NCBI GenBank assembly: GCA_023052935.1
Contig: CM041292.1
Coordinates: forward strand, 143,681,143-143,745,142
DNA length: 64,000 nucleotides
Source of the DNA: Piezodorus guildinii
Taxonomy: Eukaryota > Arthropoda > Insecta > Hemiptera > Pentatomidae
Direction of reading: 5' to 3'
Both the position numbers and the translations under genes were made by a program. The notes under the pieces are model-generated. The model was not told the DNA's origin and did not search any database. It was given only the letters and a program-made list of their open reading frames with translations. Each line of letters opens with the position of its first letter. Positions within the stretch are counted from its first letter, which is position 1. This document shows positions 47,788 to 56,509 of the stretch, one piece after another.

Positions 47788-50383
47788 TTGTAATGATTTA
47801 CTTACTTTGAAAAACATACTTTTAAGACTAATGAGATTTTTAGTAATTTTAATCTTCTTATATCTTGATATTTTCTTTCAATATTCTTGAGTCCTAATAT
47901 CTGATTTAGTGTACTTAAATGTTTATTTTAAAATGAAATGAAAAATTAAATTTATTCTGGGGGATGATCCTCTTATAATTATTATAATGTCCATTCATGG
48001 AAATTGATACTGTTAGATAAATGTGTTGATTTGGTTGAAATTTATTTCATGGTGGTTCCATAGATTAGAGTTTTGTTTGAAGAAGTTATTAATCTGAGCA
48101 TGAACTAACCTTTCTGAGGCTTGGATTAAATAGAAGTATGTCTGGAGTCAGAAAGTGGAGAGGGTGTAGGAACTTTATTCAATCAACTAATCTCTTTTCC
48201 TATAGACAAATGAAAGTCCTGTCAGACTATTTGAAGCAGAACGAAACCTATATGATATTAAAGCCCATAAAATTTCATATTGAAATGGCGAGTTAAATCA
48301 AAATCGTTAGAGCTGTTTTTGAGAAAATCATAAAAAGGTGCAAAATGTATGGTATAAAGTGGTTCTTAAGGTTAGCTGATTTTGATGAAAAAGTTACTGT
48401 AATCTCGAGCATATAGTTGTCATAGAGATGAAATTTCAGTTTCATACCACTTCTCGTTTTTACTTACCGCACACACATGCACATACTCATACCTTTTTGC
48501 GGGACTTAGTCATTTGGACTCAGGGGACCTTAAAATGTGTATTTCCACTGAAAACTAGAGTTCGAAAATGTTCACAATCGCAATAATTTCCCTTACTTTA
48601 TATTTCATATATATGTAAGATAAAATAAAAACTGGTACAATGTAATTCACAAATTTTTTTAATAATTTTTATTGTCAGCTATTTTATTTCTTAATATAAA
48701 GGTCAATCTTAATCTTACTCAATAGTTATCTGGTCATTATTCCATTTGTTCTTATATTCATTATAATATACCTATCGATTCAAGTATATTGTATTCTATA
48801 TTCTACTGAACCCCTGAACCAGCAGGATGAGAAGTGATGTTTTTATAAGTACCCTCCAACTCCTCCCCCCTCCCTCCTCCCCAGAAGAAACTTGGTTCAG
48901 AAGAAAAAGGGGGCCAAGAAAAATTATACAGATTACCAATGAGCCTTCCTCTCTCTAATGGAGATCATCAAAGCTATAAACACCCTAAAAAATTATGGGT
49001 TTGATTACTTCAAGCTGGAATATTAAAATTAATGGCCTGAAGGTGTGGCTAATAGACCTTTCTACCTCTGTACCCAAAAATATGAAAGAAAGGAAAATAT
49101 GAAACTTCAACCTCTGTTCTAGTAGATATGGATGGAAGAGTTAAGGAATGGATAAAAGAAATAACAGTGAAAATGCCAAAAAAGGGAGACCTTATTGTTT
49201 TTAGGCCAAATTTTATGTATATAGACTTGATCAGTGAGTACCAATTCCACCTCCTCCTCTTGTTAGTGGATTTTCTTAAGGCCTTTGACAGTGTGTACCA
49301 AGAAATAATTCGGACAACCCTAGAAAAATGCCAGATCCCAGAAAAGAAACAAAAGTTTCGAAGTTTGATGGTGAAAAATGGAAAAGCTGACAACAATGTA
49401 GAAAGTTGAAACAGAAAAGCTAAGGGTGCTTTCACCTAGCTCCACACTGTGTGGTGTGCCAAGGAAATACCCCTGGGCATAAGCCTCTGCATATTCAACT
49501 AAGTCTGGGTACAAGACCCTATATATTCAACTCCAACATAAAGTTTGTGTTTCTCTATGTAAAAATGGGGGTTGATCAGGGTTATATTGGGGATAAGGAA
49601 AGGCTCTGAAGTGGAATCCTCTAAGCCAGTGTCAAGCTGGTAGGCCGAGAAACCCATGGAAAAACTCTGTCCTCGAAGAAGATCAAATCTGAGTCAAAAT
49701 CATGCATGAGCAACCCTCAATGTAATGGCTCCTGACAGATGGTTGGCAGCATTTTGTCAAGCCCCTATGTCTTATAGAGGGATGAAAGGAAATAAGTAAA
49801 AAAAGTCACATGTGCTGTAGTATAGTAAATGTCCTGAGTAGGATATATCAGTTTTCTCTGGGAGTAAGTGGTAAATTCTATTCAATGGTGATTCTAAGTT
49901 TTATTTATATAAAAATAAGCTGTTTGAGCGTATTATATTGTACATTTACATTTCAATATGTCTGCCTTCTGATGTTTCTTTATTAATCATACATATACCA
50001 TTAAAAAACACAATTTTACTATCCATTGCTGGCAAACATTAACAACTTATCAGAATGAGTTACACATTTGACTTGCTGAAATTACTGTTATGTAGTAATT
50101 ACCGTTAGTTACTAAAACTTACTTTGTCCTCACATTCATTTAAAGTAATTTAAAAGTTTGTCAAGTTGATTTTCAGTTTATATTATGCTTTACTAATTTT
50201 AATGTGAATTTTATAATCGACATTTGTATTCATATGATTTTGAATTTCAGGTACAATCTTGGAAAAGTTTTAGAATCTCTTTGTGATTATTCAAGAGCAA
50301 GTGACTGCATGGCCACTGCCCTTCAGGTTGAATCAGTGAGCCCTCTTTTGCCTTACACATCGATCCCCATTACTTTTGAGTGA
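19540..50383 (+). CDS. TTC7: Tetratricopeptide repeat protein 7 (PI4KA complex subunit)
   Basis: Exons: 19540-19663, 21293-21444, 26088-26256, 30231-30401, 33568-33694, 33772-33902, 34011-34128, 40271-40418, 41349-41537, 41910-42088, 42474-42756, 46236-46368, 47048-47286, 47366-47470, 47549-47640, 50251-50383. Together they are 2493 nt, 830 aa. All junctions are GT..AG and in phase. An in-frame TAA 9 nt upstream fixes the start. Length matches vertebrate TTC7A/B (about 840-860 aa). Recognisable blocks: RLETDIEKCREEGNW at the N-terminus, NLFIPRNECEEIILLLLISEAMA mid-protein, SLAASRVEQALSEVASSLS about residue 655, and WYNLGKVLE plus ASDCMATALQ near the C-terminal end. Most of the chain is TPR helices. 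Known role: with FAM126/Hyccin and EFR3 it scaffolds and recruits phosphatidylinositol 4-kinase III alpha to the plasma membrane. Large introns hold transposons; none interrupts an exon. Confidence 0.96.
20840..20940 (+). mobile_element. SINE-A 3' tail fragment
   Basis: The sequence cctagaaatggtacag..., tgtactgaagcc and ccttcatgagctgtagtag matches, with substitutions, the 3' part of the SINE at 39697-40014 (cctagaaacagtacg..., tgtactgaaccc, cttcatgggttgtagtgg). The tRNA-like head is not recognisable here. It is in TTC7 intron 1. Confidence 0.6.
21494..22970. mobile_element. Inverted Penelope-like structure with hammerhead-like cores
   Basis: A 14-bp direct repeat, ataaatataagttg, flanks the insertion at 21480-21493 and 22971-22984. 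Inside, about 21521-21900 is an inverted copy of about 22610-22970, a long near-perfect inverted repeat with an AT- and poly(T)-rich centre. Each arm carries a segment reading (outward strand) ggggggtcgaaacgttggc. In the left arm, on the minus strand, CTGATGA is followed 18 nt later by CGAAACG, the arrangement of minimal hammerhead ribozymes in Penelope-like retroelement terminal repeats. The right-arm core is altered (taatgatga). No reverse transcriptase is present. It lies in TTC7 intron 2. The Penelope assignment rests on the hammerhead-like core and is an inference. Confidence 0.6.
22985..23800. other. Intronic DNA without recognised features
   Basis: An AT-rich part of TTC7 intron 2 between the inverted structure and mariner remnants. 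No similarity or repeat structure was recognised. Confidence 0.35.
23850..24260 (-). mobile_element. Mariner transposase remnant (-)
   Basis: Minus-strand frames give TRDEK.IFYDNVVGRKSWG (about 24060-24120), the first catalytic block of irritans-like mariners (normally GDEKW..YDN). After a gap comes a C-terminal segment QKEEDVKNHMDQFFNNKHQTFYE..DIMKLVDRWKKVI (about 23860-23960). The middle part with the second and third catalytic aspartates is deleted. No terminal inverted repeats were identified. It is dead. Confidence 0.6.
24820..25070 (+). mobile_element. Mariner transposase remnant (+)
   Basis: The plus-strand reading includes SNQKDIVFHHDNA (about 24875-24915), the second catalytic block of mariner transposases (FHHDNARPH). 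Further on comes TDYHLFFAP (about 25014-25040), the third block (SDYHLFRS), with frame damage between them. It is in opposite orientation to the remnant at 23850-24260. It could be a second element, or one mariner partly inverted. Confidence 0.5.
25123..25176. repeat. Perfect 25-bp hairpin with a 4-nt loop
   Basis: The arm at 25123-25147 is the exact reverse complement of 25152-25176, with loop tggt. The arms include atcctgtcttccagtcc and ggactggaagacaggat. The G+C-bearing arms stand out from the AT-rich surroundings. The hairpin sits between a mariner remnant and a LINE tail in TTC7 intron 2. It may be a small RNA precursor, a fold-back by-product of element insertion, or an assembly artefact. 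Confidence 0.7.
25240..25992 (+). mobile_element. CR1/L2-like LINE 3' end
   Basis: The open frame 25258-25605 (115 codons, ending in a stop) has the C-terminal pattern of CR1/L2-type LINE proteins: RFYDELKWLHPSYHSKYLL, then HPSYISDIF, NTRSRPSDLYVTPHRTAAF, RSFLIRSSSLWNFIPSHIR and LPAFKSRLFKHFL. After the stop comes an AT-rich 3' UTR with gaagggacttgtcccagaataaataaagaa near its end. The element is 5'-truncated; the endonuclease and catalytic reverse transcriptase parts are absent. It is in TTC7 intron 2, sense to the gene. Confidence 0.75.
26004..26043. repeat. Inverted copy of the sequence at 21490-21535
   Basis: The segment gaattctcaacggtcaacta here is the inverse of tagttgaccgttgagaatt at the left edge of the Penelope-like structure (about 21503-21523). 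The flanking ttccac/gtgga bases match too. The two copies bracket almost the whole of TTC7 intron 2, this one ending 44 bp before exon 3. Confidence 0.65.
26668..27829 (-). mobile_element. Mariner DD34D transposon, perfect ends, inactive
   Basis: Perfect terminal inverted repeats of at least 28 bp start cgtgggtgaatcaaa and lie at 26668 and 27829; both are flanked by TA (26666-26667, 27830-27831), the mariner target duplication. Minus-strand frames give the transposase: MSEQDVSPSIAQRIIIKFLA at the N-terminus, then ITCDETWVHHY (first Asp), VILLQDNAGPHTA (second Asp) and YSPDLSPCDFHLFG (third Asp), with 34 residues between the last two. The frame is broken into 27485-27799, 27057-27401 and 26819-27016, and part of the helix-turn-helix region is missing. 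At 1162 bp it is shorter than the usual 1.3 kb. It lies in TTC7 intron 3, antisense. Confidence 0.92.
27930..29863 (+). mobile_element. Ty3/Gypsy retrotransposon remnant with internal deletion
   Basis: The start of the reverse transcriptase region (HFIETKGTPVHCKACCLPPDR then GICTPSKSPWANPLH, about 28340-28495) runs straight into sequence of the later pol region. The catalytic reverse transcriptase and most of RNase H are therefore deleted. An integrase follows: MDIIGPLPTLEGKRYFLTMVDRF (about 28841-28910), a stop replacing the residue after TTD at 29024, then YHPQANGCVERWH (about 29105-29145). A purine tract (tgggggatg, about 29641-29649) precedes a likely 3' LTR of about 214 bp (tgatgtag... 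to ...tttaca, 29650-29863) with AATAAA inside. No matching 5' LTR and no env-like frame was seen. It lies in TTC7 intron 3. Confidence 0.8.
29864..29950 (+). mobile_element. LINE 3' coding scrap
   Basis: The plus-strand frame reads LQKWMAVAQDRQAWQLLLEEA. This resembles the last residues of RTE-type LINE proteins (AQDR..W..L...A). No other part of such an element is adjacent. It abuts the inferred end of the Gypsy LTR. Confidence 0.4.
30402..32189. other. TTC7 intron 4, proximal part
   Basis: AT-rich intron sequence with a T run of about 29 bases at 30740-30768. An open frame of 99 codons at 31027-31326 has no recognisable family features and lies wholly within the intron. I take it to be chance. 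Confidence 0.4.
32190..32335 (-). repeat. Lone tRNA-like SINE-B unit
   Basis: On the minus strand the order is ggtcacc, tagtggctagcataattgcc and a B-box-like ggtccaaaccaga, then a T-rich tail. This is the same order as the units inside the hAT-like element at 15026-16636. It shows that the unit also exists outside that element. Confidence 0.55.
32406..32580 (+). mobile_element. SINE-A copy, diverged
   Basis: The tRNA-like head gggagtatgtggtatagtgg, the B-box-like ttggttcaaaatatggc, and the body motifs gggttgggagaccctcttggg, cccagcctcc and aatgtgggta match SINE-A at 39697-40014 at lower identity. It is 3'-truncated relative to that copy. It lies in TTC7 intron 4. Confidence 0.7.
34700..39326 (+). 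mobile_element. LOA/I-group LINE with RNase H, split by an RTE insertion
   Basis: This 5'-truncated LINE begins within its reverse transcriptase: SYDHPKTYRPICLTSFLLKTLEKMIDRHI, then AYQPGRSCETALHF, FVDIEGAFDQT and GCPQRGVLSPFLLCLVVD, to 35337. It resumes at 37645 with the catalytic RYADDIAVL, the GITLDSKLKWNSHI block and an RNase H domain: NCYTDGSMTELGSGTGIW (first Asp), then FQAEVMAI, IHTDSQAAIGAL and VRVHWLPGHSGT. A stop at 38758 cuts the frame just after the HSGT; the following bases (gaaatgagagagctgatagc) still read NERADS in another frame. A CCHC-like segment lies at 39058-39130. It ends with poly(A) at about 39308-39326. It lies in TTC7 intron 7. Confidence 0.85.
35338..37644 (+). mobile_element. 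RTE-type LINE nested in the RNase H LINE
   Basis: It is flanked by a 7-bp direct repeat, agatatg (35331-35337 and 37645-37651). It is 5'-truncated inside the endonuclease (IILCGDFNARIGQD) and continues as VIRGAEIGTDHLLLV, then the reverse transcriptase: PIHKKGSQTECANYRPISLLS, QAGFRPGRQT followed by a stop at 36465, AFLDLKAAFDSVPH, DRGVKQGDSLSPLLF, LLYADDIVLI and FLYLGCNIN. The C-terminal block is RQLKWFGHVCRMNEDHEP. It ends with gaagaagaagaag. Lesions: a frameshift near 35940, the stop at 36465, and a frameshift near 37200. It inserted in the same orientation as its host. Confidence 0.9.
39697..40014 (+). mobile_element. SINE-A, tRNA-derived, best preserved copy
   Basis: A 10-bp direct repeat, taaacaaata, flanks it at 39687-39696 and 40015-40024. 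The head (39697-39775) is tRNA-like, with an A-box-like tggtctagtggata and a perfect B-box ggttcgaatcc; the acceptor arms do not pair well. A body of about 240 bp follows (ggcgaccctagggtatggag, cagacccagcctctataaag, ggcctaatcacctcattgca) and a T/A-rich end. Related copies are at 20840, 32406 and 62689. It lies in TTC7 intron 7, just downstream of the LINE. Confidence 0.85.
41213..41279. repeat. (TA)n microsatellite
   Basis: About 33 TA units after a short GT run. It lies in TTC7 intron 8 and ends about 70 bp before the acceptor of exon 9 (41349). It is probably variable in length. Confidence 0.95.
43358..44045. repeat. Interspersed repeat, copy split by a 571-bp insertion
   Basis: The outer parts (43358-43391 and 43963-44045) match the uninterrupted repeat at 2703-2795: gtctgttggccagacat on the left, gtac.ta.c.gttgttct.aagggac on the right. 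Between them sits the insertion 43392-43962, which has duplicated 13 bp of the repeat. Confidence 0.75.
43392..43962 (+). mobile_element. Penelope-like 3' end with degenerate hammerhead core
   Basis: Inserted into the repeat above, with a 13-bp duplication atatatttcaatt (43379-43391 and 43963-43975). Near its right end (about 43852-43885) is tcttgataatagggacag followed by aaccccgaaacgta. This is the layout of a Penelope-type hammerhead core (CTGATGA, stem, GAAAC) with the first box mutated. The rest is AT-rich with no coding sequence. The Penelope call is an inference from this core. Confidence 0.5.
45110..45940 (-). mobile_element. Penelope-like element fragment, GIY-YIG region
   Basis: The minus-strand open frame 45939-45484 (151 codons) ends with VVYRIPCSSPNCNSSDIGKTKNLLMDRIS. 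This is the VVY.IPC....YIG.T opening of the GIY-YIG endonuclease in Penelope-like retroelements; the second tyrosine reads D here. A stop follows, and more frame appears to continue toward 45300 (SVxTLRTFLIVKPLL). Upstream in the frame is NPNLRLAFKHQNRLSKLYNN, like the linker between reverse transcriptase and endonuclease. The reverse transcriptase itself is missing. It lies in TTC7 intron 11, antisense. Confidence 0.65.
47755..47786. repeat. Poly(T) tract
   Basis: An uninterrupted T run of about 31 bases in TTC7 intron 15. It could be the poly(A) end of a minus-strand retroposon, but nothing adjacent identifies one. Confidence 0.8.
48280..48620. repeat. Diverged interspersed repeat, copy 2
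   Basis: Collinear with 7040-7350. Shared blocks are aatcaaaatcgtt, tttttgagaaaatc, aaaaggtgcaaaatg, gatgaaatttcag and aaaatgttcacaatcgcaa. No coding capacity was recognised. It is in TTC7 intron 15. Confidence 0.45.
48890..49770 (+). mobile_element. Decayed LINE reverse transcriptase fragment
   Basis: The plus-strand frame 49128-49409 contains FRPNFMYIDLISEYQFHLLLL followed by LVDFLKAFDSVYQEII. The latter is the DF.KAFDSV catalytic block with the first aspartate of a LINE reverse transcriptase. An earlier TRSLP-like region and later sequence are too broken to read. The YADD box was not found. It is in TTC7 intron 15. Confidence 0.5.
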
Positions 50384-51054
50384 TTAAAAAAGGGGCTCAT
50401 TGCTATCTTAGCATTATGAGAGAAAGTATTTTAACTTTATATAGTACAATTTTTTTTTTTACATTATGTACTTACTGGGTGTTCATTATTTCATTACTTT
50501 TATAAAAACATGAAAATATGTGTGCACCCACACTACACTTGTATATGTTTATACTAAAATTTATGCTGTTGTTATTTGCTAAATGAAATAATTTATTATA
50601 TTTGTTGTTATGAATAATATATATAATCTATGATAGGAGTATATTAATTTTATTGAATTGTCAAAAGACTAATGTTAAATACACTATTACATTTATAAAT
50701 AATAAGTTTTCCCTTTAAATAAGATATTGTAATATTTTTTAAAGTTAAATTACTACCATATACATTCCAGCTTATATATGTTGTTGTTTTTCCACATAAA
50801 ATGTAAATTTTCATTGTAAATCTTATGGATCAAAAAAATATTAATACAGTTGTGAAAAAATTCAAGGAATGAAAATCAATTTAGGTTAAGCAGTCACCTA
50901 ATTTTTCTGTACACTTTTCTCTATGAGTTAGGGTCAATCCATTCAAAATCATTTAGACCTTACTGCTCAAAATTTTTGATTTGTATGATTTCTTTACCAG
51001 TCATTTTCTATTCTTTCCTGAATTGAATCTGTGCAGATGATCAAGTTCTTAGTG

Positions 51055-51330
51055 CTATTTGTGATCATCTCTTATGGCGGATGTGTCTCTTTCAATATTA
51101 CCTCCATCAGGTAAGTATGATGAGACTAGTGCAAACCCGATATTATCCCACCTGATATGAGGTGTGAAAAAATTCGCTGGGATATACTGCCCCAGATCCA
51201 TTTCATCAAGGTTGGGATTGTTTATCACTATTTCAGCCCTGGGCCTTCTCTCACTATTGCTCAGGGCTATAATCCTCGATGAGACCAAACCCCTCACCTT
51301 ATGGGAGGTTCTACTGACAGGGCTCACCCA
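51055..51330 (-). mobile_element. LINE AP-endonuclease fragment
   Basis: The minus-strand frame reads HKVRGLVSSRIIALSNSERR then PRAEIVINNPNLDEMDLGQY, FTPHIRWDNIGFALVSSYLP. This follows the N-terminal endonuclease of R1/I/LOA-like LINEs (K.RV.GL.....RPRA.IV......L..F...D......VASVYLP). It lies about 670 bp beyond the TTC7 stop, in opposite orientation, and within or just beyond the TTC7 3' UTR. Confidence 0.65.
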
Positions 51331-51349
51331 ATTACTTTAAATATTTAAT

Positions 51350-51720
51350 GGGTAAATATCCACCCGTGATTTTATTACATACCTTGGCTTAAAAATTGGA
51401 AGGAAGCTTAAAGTAAAACCTCACTGGGACTACTTGAGAAGTATGGTGGCCTCCACCCTTAATGGGCACAGTCATAGGGACCTTTTTGGCCTCAGGTGTC
51501 CAGCAACACTGAATTACAAGCATAAGATGGAAAGAACAAATCTGGCAGATCTACCGGAGAACCAGAGCATGAGGATCACTGAAGAACCCAGTATATGTTA
51601 GGAAATTCTCCAGGAGAACACATTACAAGAACGGAACCAAGATGTGTAACGACTCCAAAAAGAGTTGTTAAAAAGTAGTTGCTACCCGGAGGAATTACTT
51701 TTCCACCATGGAATCAAGAT
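51350..51720 (+). mobile_element. LINE post-catalytic fragment (+)
   Basis: The plus strand encodes ITYLGLKIGRKLKVKPHWDYL, the (K)YLG..ID..L.F..H motif that follows the YADD box in LINE reverse transcriptases, then a degraded stretch including LRCPATLNYKHKM. It is oriented opposite to, and immediately adjoining, the endonuclease fragment at 51055-51330. The two are either separate insertions or one rearranged element. Confidence 0.45.
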
Positions 51721-53253
51721 TGGAATCTAAATGTTGTTGTTTGTAATTCCTCATATATTAATATTATTATGTTTATTATTTGAAATTATTATTAAAATGT
51801 CATTTGCGTTTTCTCCGTCACAATCTAGTGAGCATTGTCAATGTTTGGAGGTTCTTATATGGTTAGCTGTTGTATGTTAAGCTCTCAATAAATTCACAGT
51901 TTATTCAGTTGGTTTCCTTCCTTCCAGTTACCCATTTTAATAAATTTATCATCCTTGATAAATGGACTAATGGATTTCAAAGGATATCACTCTGAATTGA
52001 GGATTGTTCTTGGACCTTGTTGGACGTGAAAAAGCCGAACTCTTTACCGAGCCCTACTGCTCATGCTCTACACACAGAATATCCAGCCAATGAACGTGAA
52101 AATTATCTTAAAAATTCCTTTGCTTTTACTCCAAATGGGTTTCTACTAGAAATCAGAAAATCATCCAACAGAAAATTCTCTGGATATGAAATTTTTATTA
52201 CAGTTCAGAAAAAAAATATCCTTTTTAGTAATTCACCAAACGCCATAGAAAAACTAAATTTTTAAGTGTAAATTTTCATGCGTCCCAATGATGCAAAAAA
52301 AACTAATTACCTTACTTCTTACTGTTTCATTAGTATTCCTCTGGTTTGCTAAAAATATTTTAATAAATTACTTTACAAACACATTCTCGAAACAATGACT
52401 GACCACCAATATCGGATTTTGAGCCATACACCAATTTCACAGTCCCAGGCTACATTCTGCATGAGTGGACAGTTCATATATTACTGAAGTACACATATGT
52501 CAGAAAACTTAAAAGGAGGGATCTCCTGAAGTAATGCACTTTTAAATTTTCAAGTTCTGAGTAGATGTCAACTATACCAATAATCAATTCATCCACTATA
52601 ACAGGCTAAGCAAAAAGTGTAGATATAAAATTTGTTTAGCATTCAGCATGGGAAGGAATTTCCTTTTACTACTTTGAAAATTTAAAATTATTTCTCTGGA
52701 AACTACTTTTTTATCAACACAATCTAAATTTTTTCTCCCACACAGAGGCGAATGTTTCCTCATCAAATCAAAATATATATATTTCCTGAACTTCTATAAT
52801 TTACTTTTCCTAGGGCTTGATAAGTCCTCTAAAAGACTCATTTTGTTGCCTTTAACATCACATTTTTTATAGTTTATCTTAACTTTTTCATATTTTAAAA
52901 GCGTATATTCCTGAGATGTTACAGAAACTTGTTATACTGAAATCGACCAACAAGAAGGTATGCTTATAGATAGACATAGCCTTTATTCTTAGTGTTTTGT
53001 AGCTTTTTACGATTTTCTCAAACTCTAACAATTTCGATTAAATTTCCTGTAGCCCAGGCAATGAAGGATTTGTGTCGGAAGAAATTAGACACAAGCTGAT
53101 TTTTTGTCAGTTGTTAGGACTTTATTAGAGGAGTATTTCCTCAAAAGTCCCTACTTCTCCCCCTTATCGCTAGCCCCGTTTCGGGAGGATTTTATTTATT
53201 GCCCATAACTTCGCTATTACTCATTGCGATGTGCATAGTTTTATTTATTAATC
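51721..53253. other. Intergenic DNA without recognised gene
   Basis: No cellular gene or element ends were recognised. The open frame 52017-52265 has no family resemblance. Its base composition is like that of the other intergenic parts. Confidence 0.35.
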
Positions 53254-53266
53254 TATAACTTTAAAA

Positions 53267-56200
53267 CCTCGCGCGGATCTCATTACCGCGTATGGGGAGC
53301 GTCCCACGGGTGGCGGATGTGGGGATGGTCGGTGGAATTTCCTCGGAAGCTCCTCCCGGCTAAGTCCGATGGACTCGCTGACCAACAATGAGAGCGGCCC
53401 CCCAGGCTTGCTGGAGGGTGTGACGTAGGTTCGAACGCCCTACTCACATATTTTAGTTCACAAAATATCACCAAAAGTCATGGATTCCTCTGAGGTAAAA
53501 CGCTCATTATCCGGAGGTAAACTAGTCCCCCGTTCGGGTCTCCGGGTGGGGACTGCTTCAGGGGAATCATGGCGCAAGATGAAAATTAGAGATGTAACAA
53601 TAGGGACGTGGAACGTTAGAGGTTTAAATACGGCAGGTGGGTTAAAGTCGGTCGCGAATGAAGTTAAGAGGTACCATTTAGATATCGTTGCATTACAAGA
53701 GGTTCGTTAACAGAAGGAAAGTATACTATTTGGTACGGGGGGAGCGTTAATTATTGTCTAGGTACCGGGTTTCTGATTAGGAATAGATTTCTTTCCGCAT
53801 TACGGGACGTACAGTTCTTCAGTGAAAGAATATCGGTTGCTATATTTCAAGGGCGTTGGTTTAAAATCGCTTTTATAAACATTCATTCTCCCACCGAAGA
53901 CAGTGATGATGAAGTAAAATGCGAATTTTATGATAAACTAGAGTCGGTTTACGATAAGTTACCGCGAAATTACATTAAGATAATACTAGGCGACGCGAAC
54001 GCAAAGGTTGGAAGGGAAGAAGTATATCGTCCTACAATCGGTAAAGAAAGTTTGCACGAATATAGTAATGATAATGGGACCCGACTAATAAACTTTGCTA
54101 TTTCGAAAAACCTAGTAATCAAAAGTACTACATTTAAACATAAGGATATTCATAAGTATACGTGGACATCGCCGGATGGACAAACACGGAATCAAATCGA
54201 TCATGTTTTAATACAAAACAGATGGCAAAGTAGCATAATTAACGTGAGATCGTATCGGGGTGCAGAATGCGGTTCTGATCATGAATTAGTAATCGCGAAA
54301 CTTCGACAAAAACTAAATACAAAAAAGAGAACACCGAACTATATTCGTCCCGAGAATTTTGATTTAGTTAAATTGAACAACCTCGAAATTAGAAAACAAT
54401 TCGCGATAGAAGCAAAAAATCGGTTCGAAGCTTTGGAATCTTTAGACGAGGAACACAAAGATGTAAACAAACTATGGGAAGGGATCAGGGATAATATTAA
54501 AGAGGTCGGTAATTTATGTCTTGGAAAAATCGAAAATAAAAAGAACAAACCTTGGTTCGACAGGGATTGTCAAAATATGTGCGAAAAAAGAAAAACCGCT
54601 AAACTGAATTCCTTAAATAATCCAAGCGATAATAATGTGGCTTATTTTCGGTTAGTAAAGAATGAAACTTCAAAACTCTTAAAAAATAAGAAAAGAGAGT
54701 ATCTTAAAGGCAAAATAATAGAAATAGAAAAACACAGAAACGAAAATAACGTAAGAGAGATGTACAAAGGTATAAACAAATCGCGTAAAAGATTTGAACC
54801 TCTATTGAATGCGGTTAAAGATGCAAATAACAATATAATTTCGGATCCTTCTGAGATATTAAATAAATTTAAACAACACTTTGACGGCATCTTAAATACG
54901 GAAAATAATAATCAATCTCCTCTCTCTGAATACCAGAGCGCTGAACCATGGATAGACGCACCGAGTAAAGAGGGAAGTCGAAATGGCGATAGGAAAATTA
55001 AAACGTTATAAGGCCGCAGGAAATGATAATATCACGAGTGAATTAATCAAGGCGTGTGGAGAAGCGGGCGTTTCCAAAATACATTTTTTAGTTAAAAAGA
55101 TCTGGGAAACTGAAAAAATGCCCGAAGAATGGAAAGAATCAATACTTATTCCGATTCACAAAAAAGGACCGAGGTCGGATTGTAACAACTATCGTGGGAT
55201 CTCTCTTCTCACAGTATGCTATAAAATATTCTCGTCAATTCTAACTAGTCGAATCACGGAATACGCTGAGGAAATTATCGGAGATTACCAATGTGGTTTT
55301 AGGCGGAATCGCTCGACTATTGACCAAATATTTTCCTTATGTCAAATATTAGAGAAAAAATTGGAATACAACGGTGTTGTCTATCAACTTTATATCGATT
55401 TTAAAAAGGCTTATGATTCAATAGACCGTCAGAAACTATATAACATCATGATTGAACAGGTAATACCTAGAAAGTTAGTAAACCTAGTAGAGATGTGTTT
55501 GTCGGAAACATTCCATAAAGTTAGAATCGGTCATAATTACTCCGAGAGATTTGAGGTGCGATCGGGTTTGAAACAGGGTGACTCCCTTTCACCTGTGTTA
55601 TTTAATATAGCTTTAGAATATGTCATAGAAAAGGTGATGTGTACCGAGAAAGGCTTAAATATGGGTGACAAGATTCCGGTTTTGGGGTATGCCGATGATC
55701 TGGTCCTGCTAGGTGGAGACACGGAAACCATACAACTAAATACAAGTGTGTTAATAAATACCGGTAAAGAAATAGGACTCGAATTAAATATCGATAAGAC
55801 GAAGTATATGATTAGTAGCAGAAACGGTGTCGATCTTGGTGATATTGATGTATCAGGTCATACTTTTGAACAAGTAGAGAAATTCAAGTATTTAGGTTCA
55901 ATTATAACTAGAAAAAATGAAATCCAGGAAGAAATAAAGTCCCGATTGAAGGTGGGAAATGCGTGTTATTATTCAGTTGCTAAGTTACTTAGTTCGCGGC
56001 TTCTATCTAAAAACTTAAAGATTAGAATTTATAAAACTATTATTCTTCCAACGGTTCTTTACGGATGTGAAACGTGGCCGCTTACTTTGAAGGATGAACA
56101 ACGGCTTAAGGTTTTCGAAAATACGGTATTGCGTAAAATATTTGGTCCAAAGAGAGATGAGGCCACTGGGGAGTTTGGAAGGTTGCATAACGCGGAATTG

Positions 56201-56482
56201 CGGAACTTGTATCCTGTGAATATAATTGAGCTGATTGCATCGCGGAGACTCAAATGGGCGAGTAAAGTTGTAGGGCTCGATGAGGAGCGGATTCCGAGAA
56301 AGTTGGTATTTGCTGATCCGACTGGTAGGCGTCCGAAAGGTAGGCCGAAGCGGAGATGGGAGGATTGCGTTAAGGCTGATCTCGGGAGCTTGGGCTTGAA
56401 TGGTGAGCACTGGACGAGTCTGTGTAGGCGGAATTTGGTGGTATCGGCATCGAACCTTCGGGTTCGCTAAGCCTATTATTAT
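53267..56482 (+). mobile_element. Nearly full-length RTE-type LINE
   Basis: A 13-bp direct repeat, tataactttaaaa, lies at 53254-53266 and 56483-56495. The element has a GC- and CpG-rich 5' end (cctcgcgcggatc), an ATG at 53480 and a 3' end with tattattatta. The endonuclease has TIGTWNVRGLN and DIVALQEVR, KIILGDANAKVGR, NQIDHVLI and GAECGSDHELV. The reverse transcriptase (frame 54983-56470) has [80 protein letters not shown] and KYLGSII. The C-terminus has YGCETWPLTL and GRRPKGRPKRRWEDCVKADL. Only two frame breaks were seen, between 53708 and about 53735, and near 54975. All catalytic boxes survive, so it looks recent. Confidence 0.92.
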
Positions 56483-56509
56483 TATAACTTTAAAATATGT
56501 TATATAACA

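Noticed and set aside
49049..49435. Open frame of 128 codons on the minus strand
   Set aside because: It overlaps a plus-strand reverse transcriptase fragment with the recognisable DF.KAFDSV block. The minus frame has no family features.
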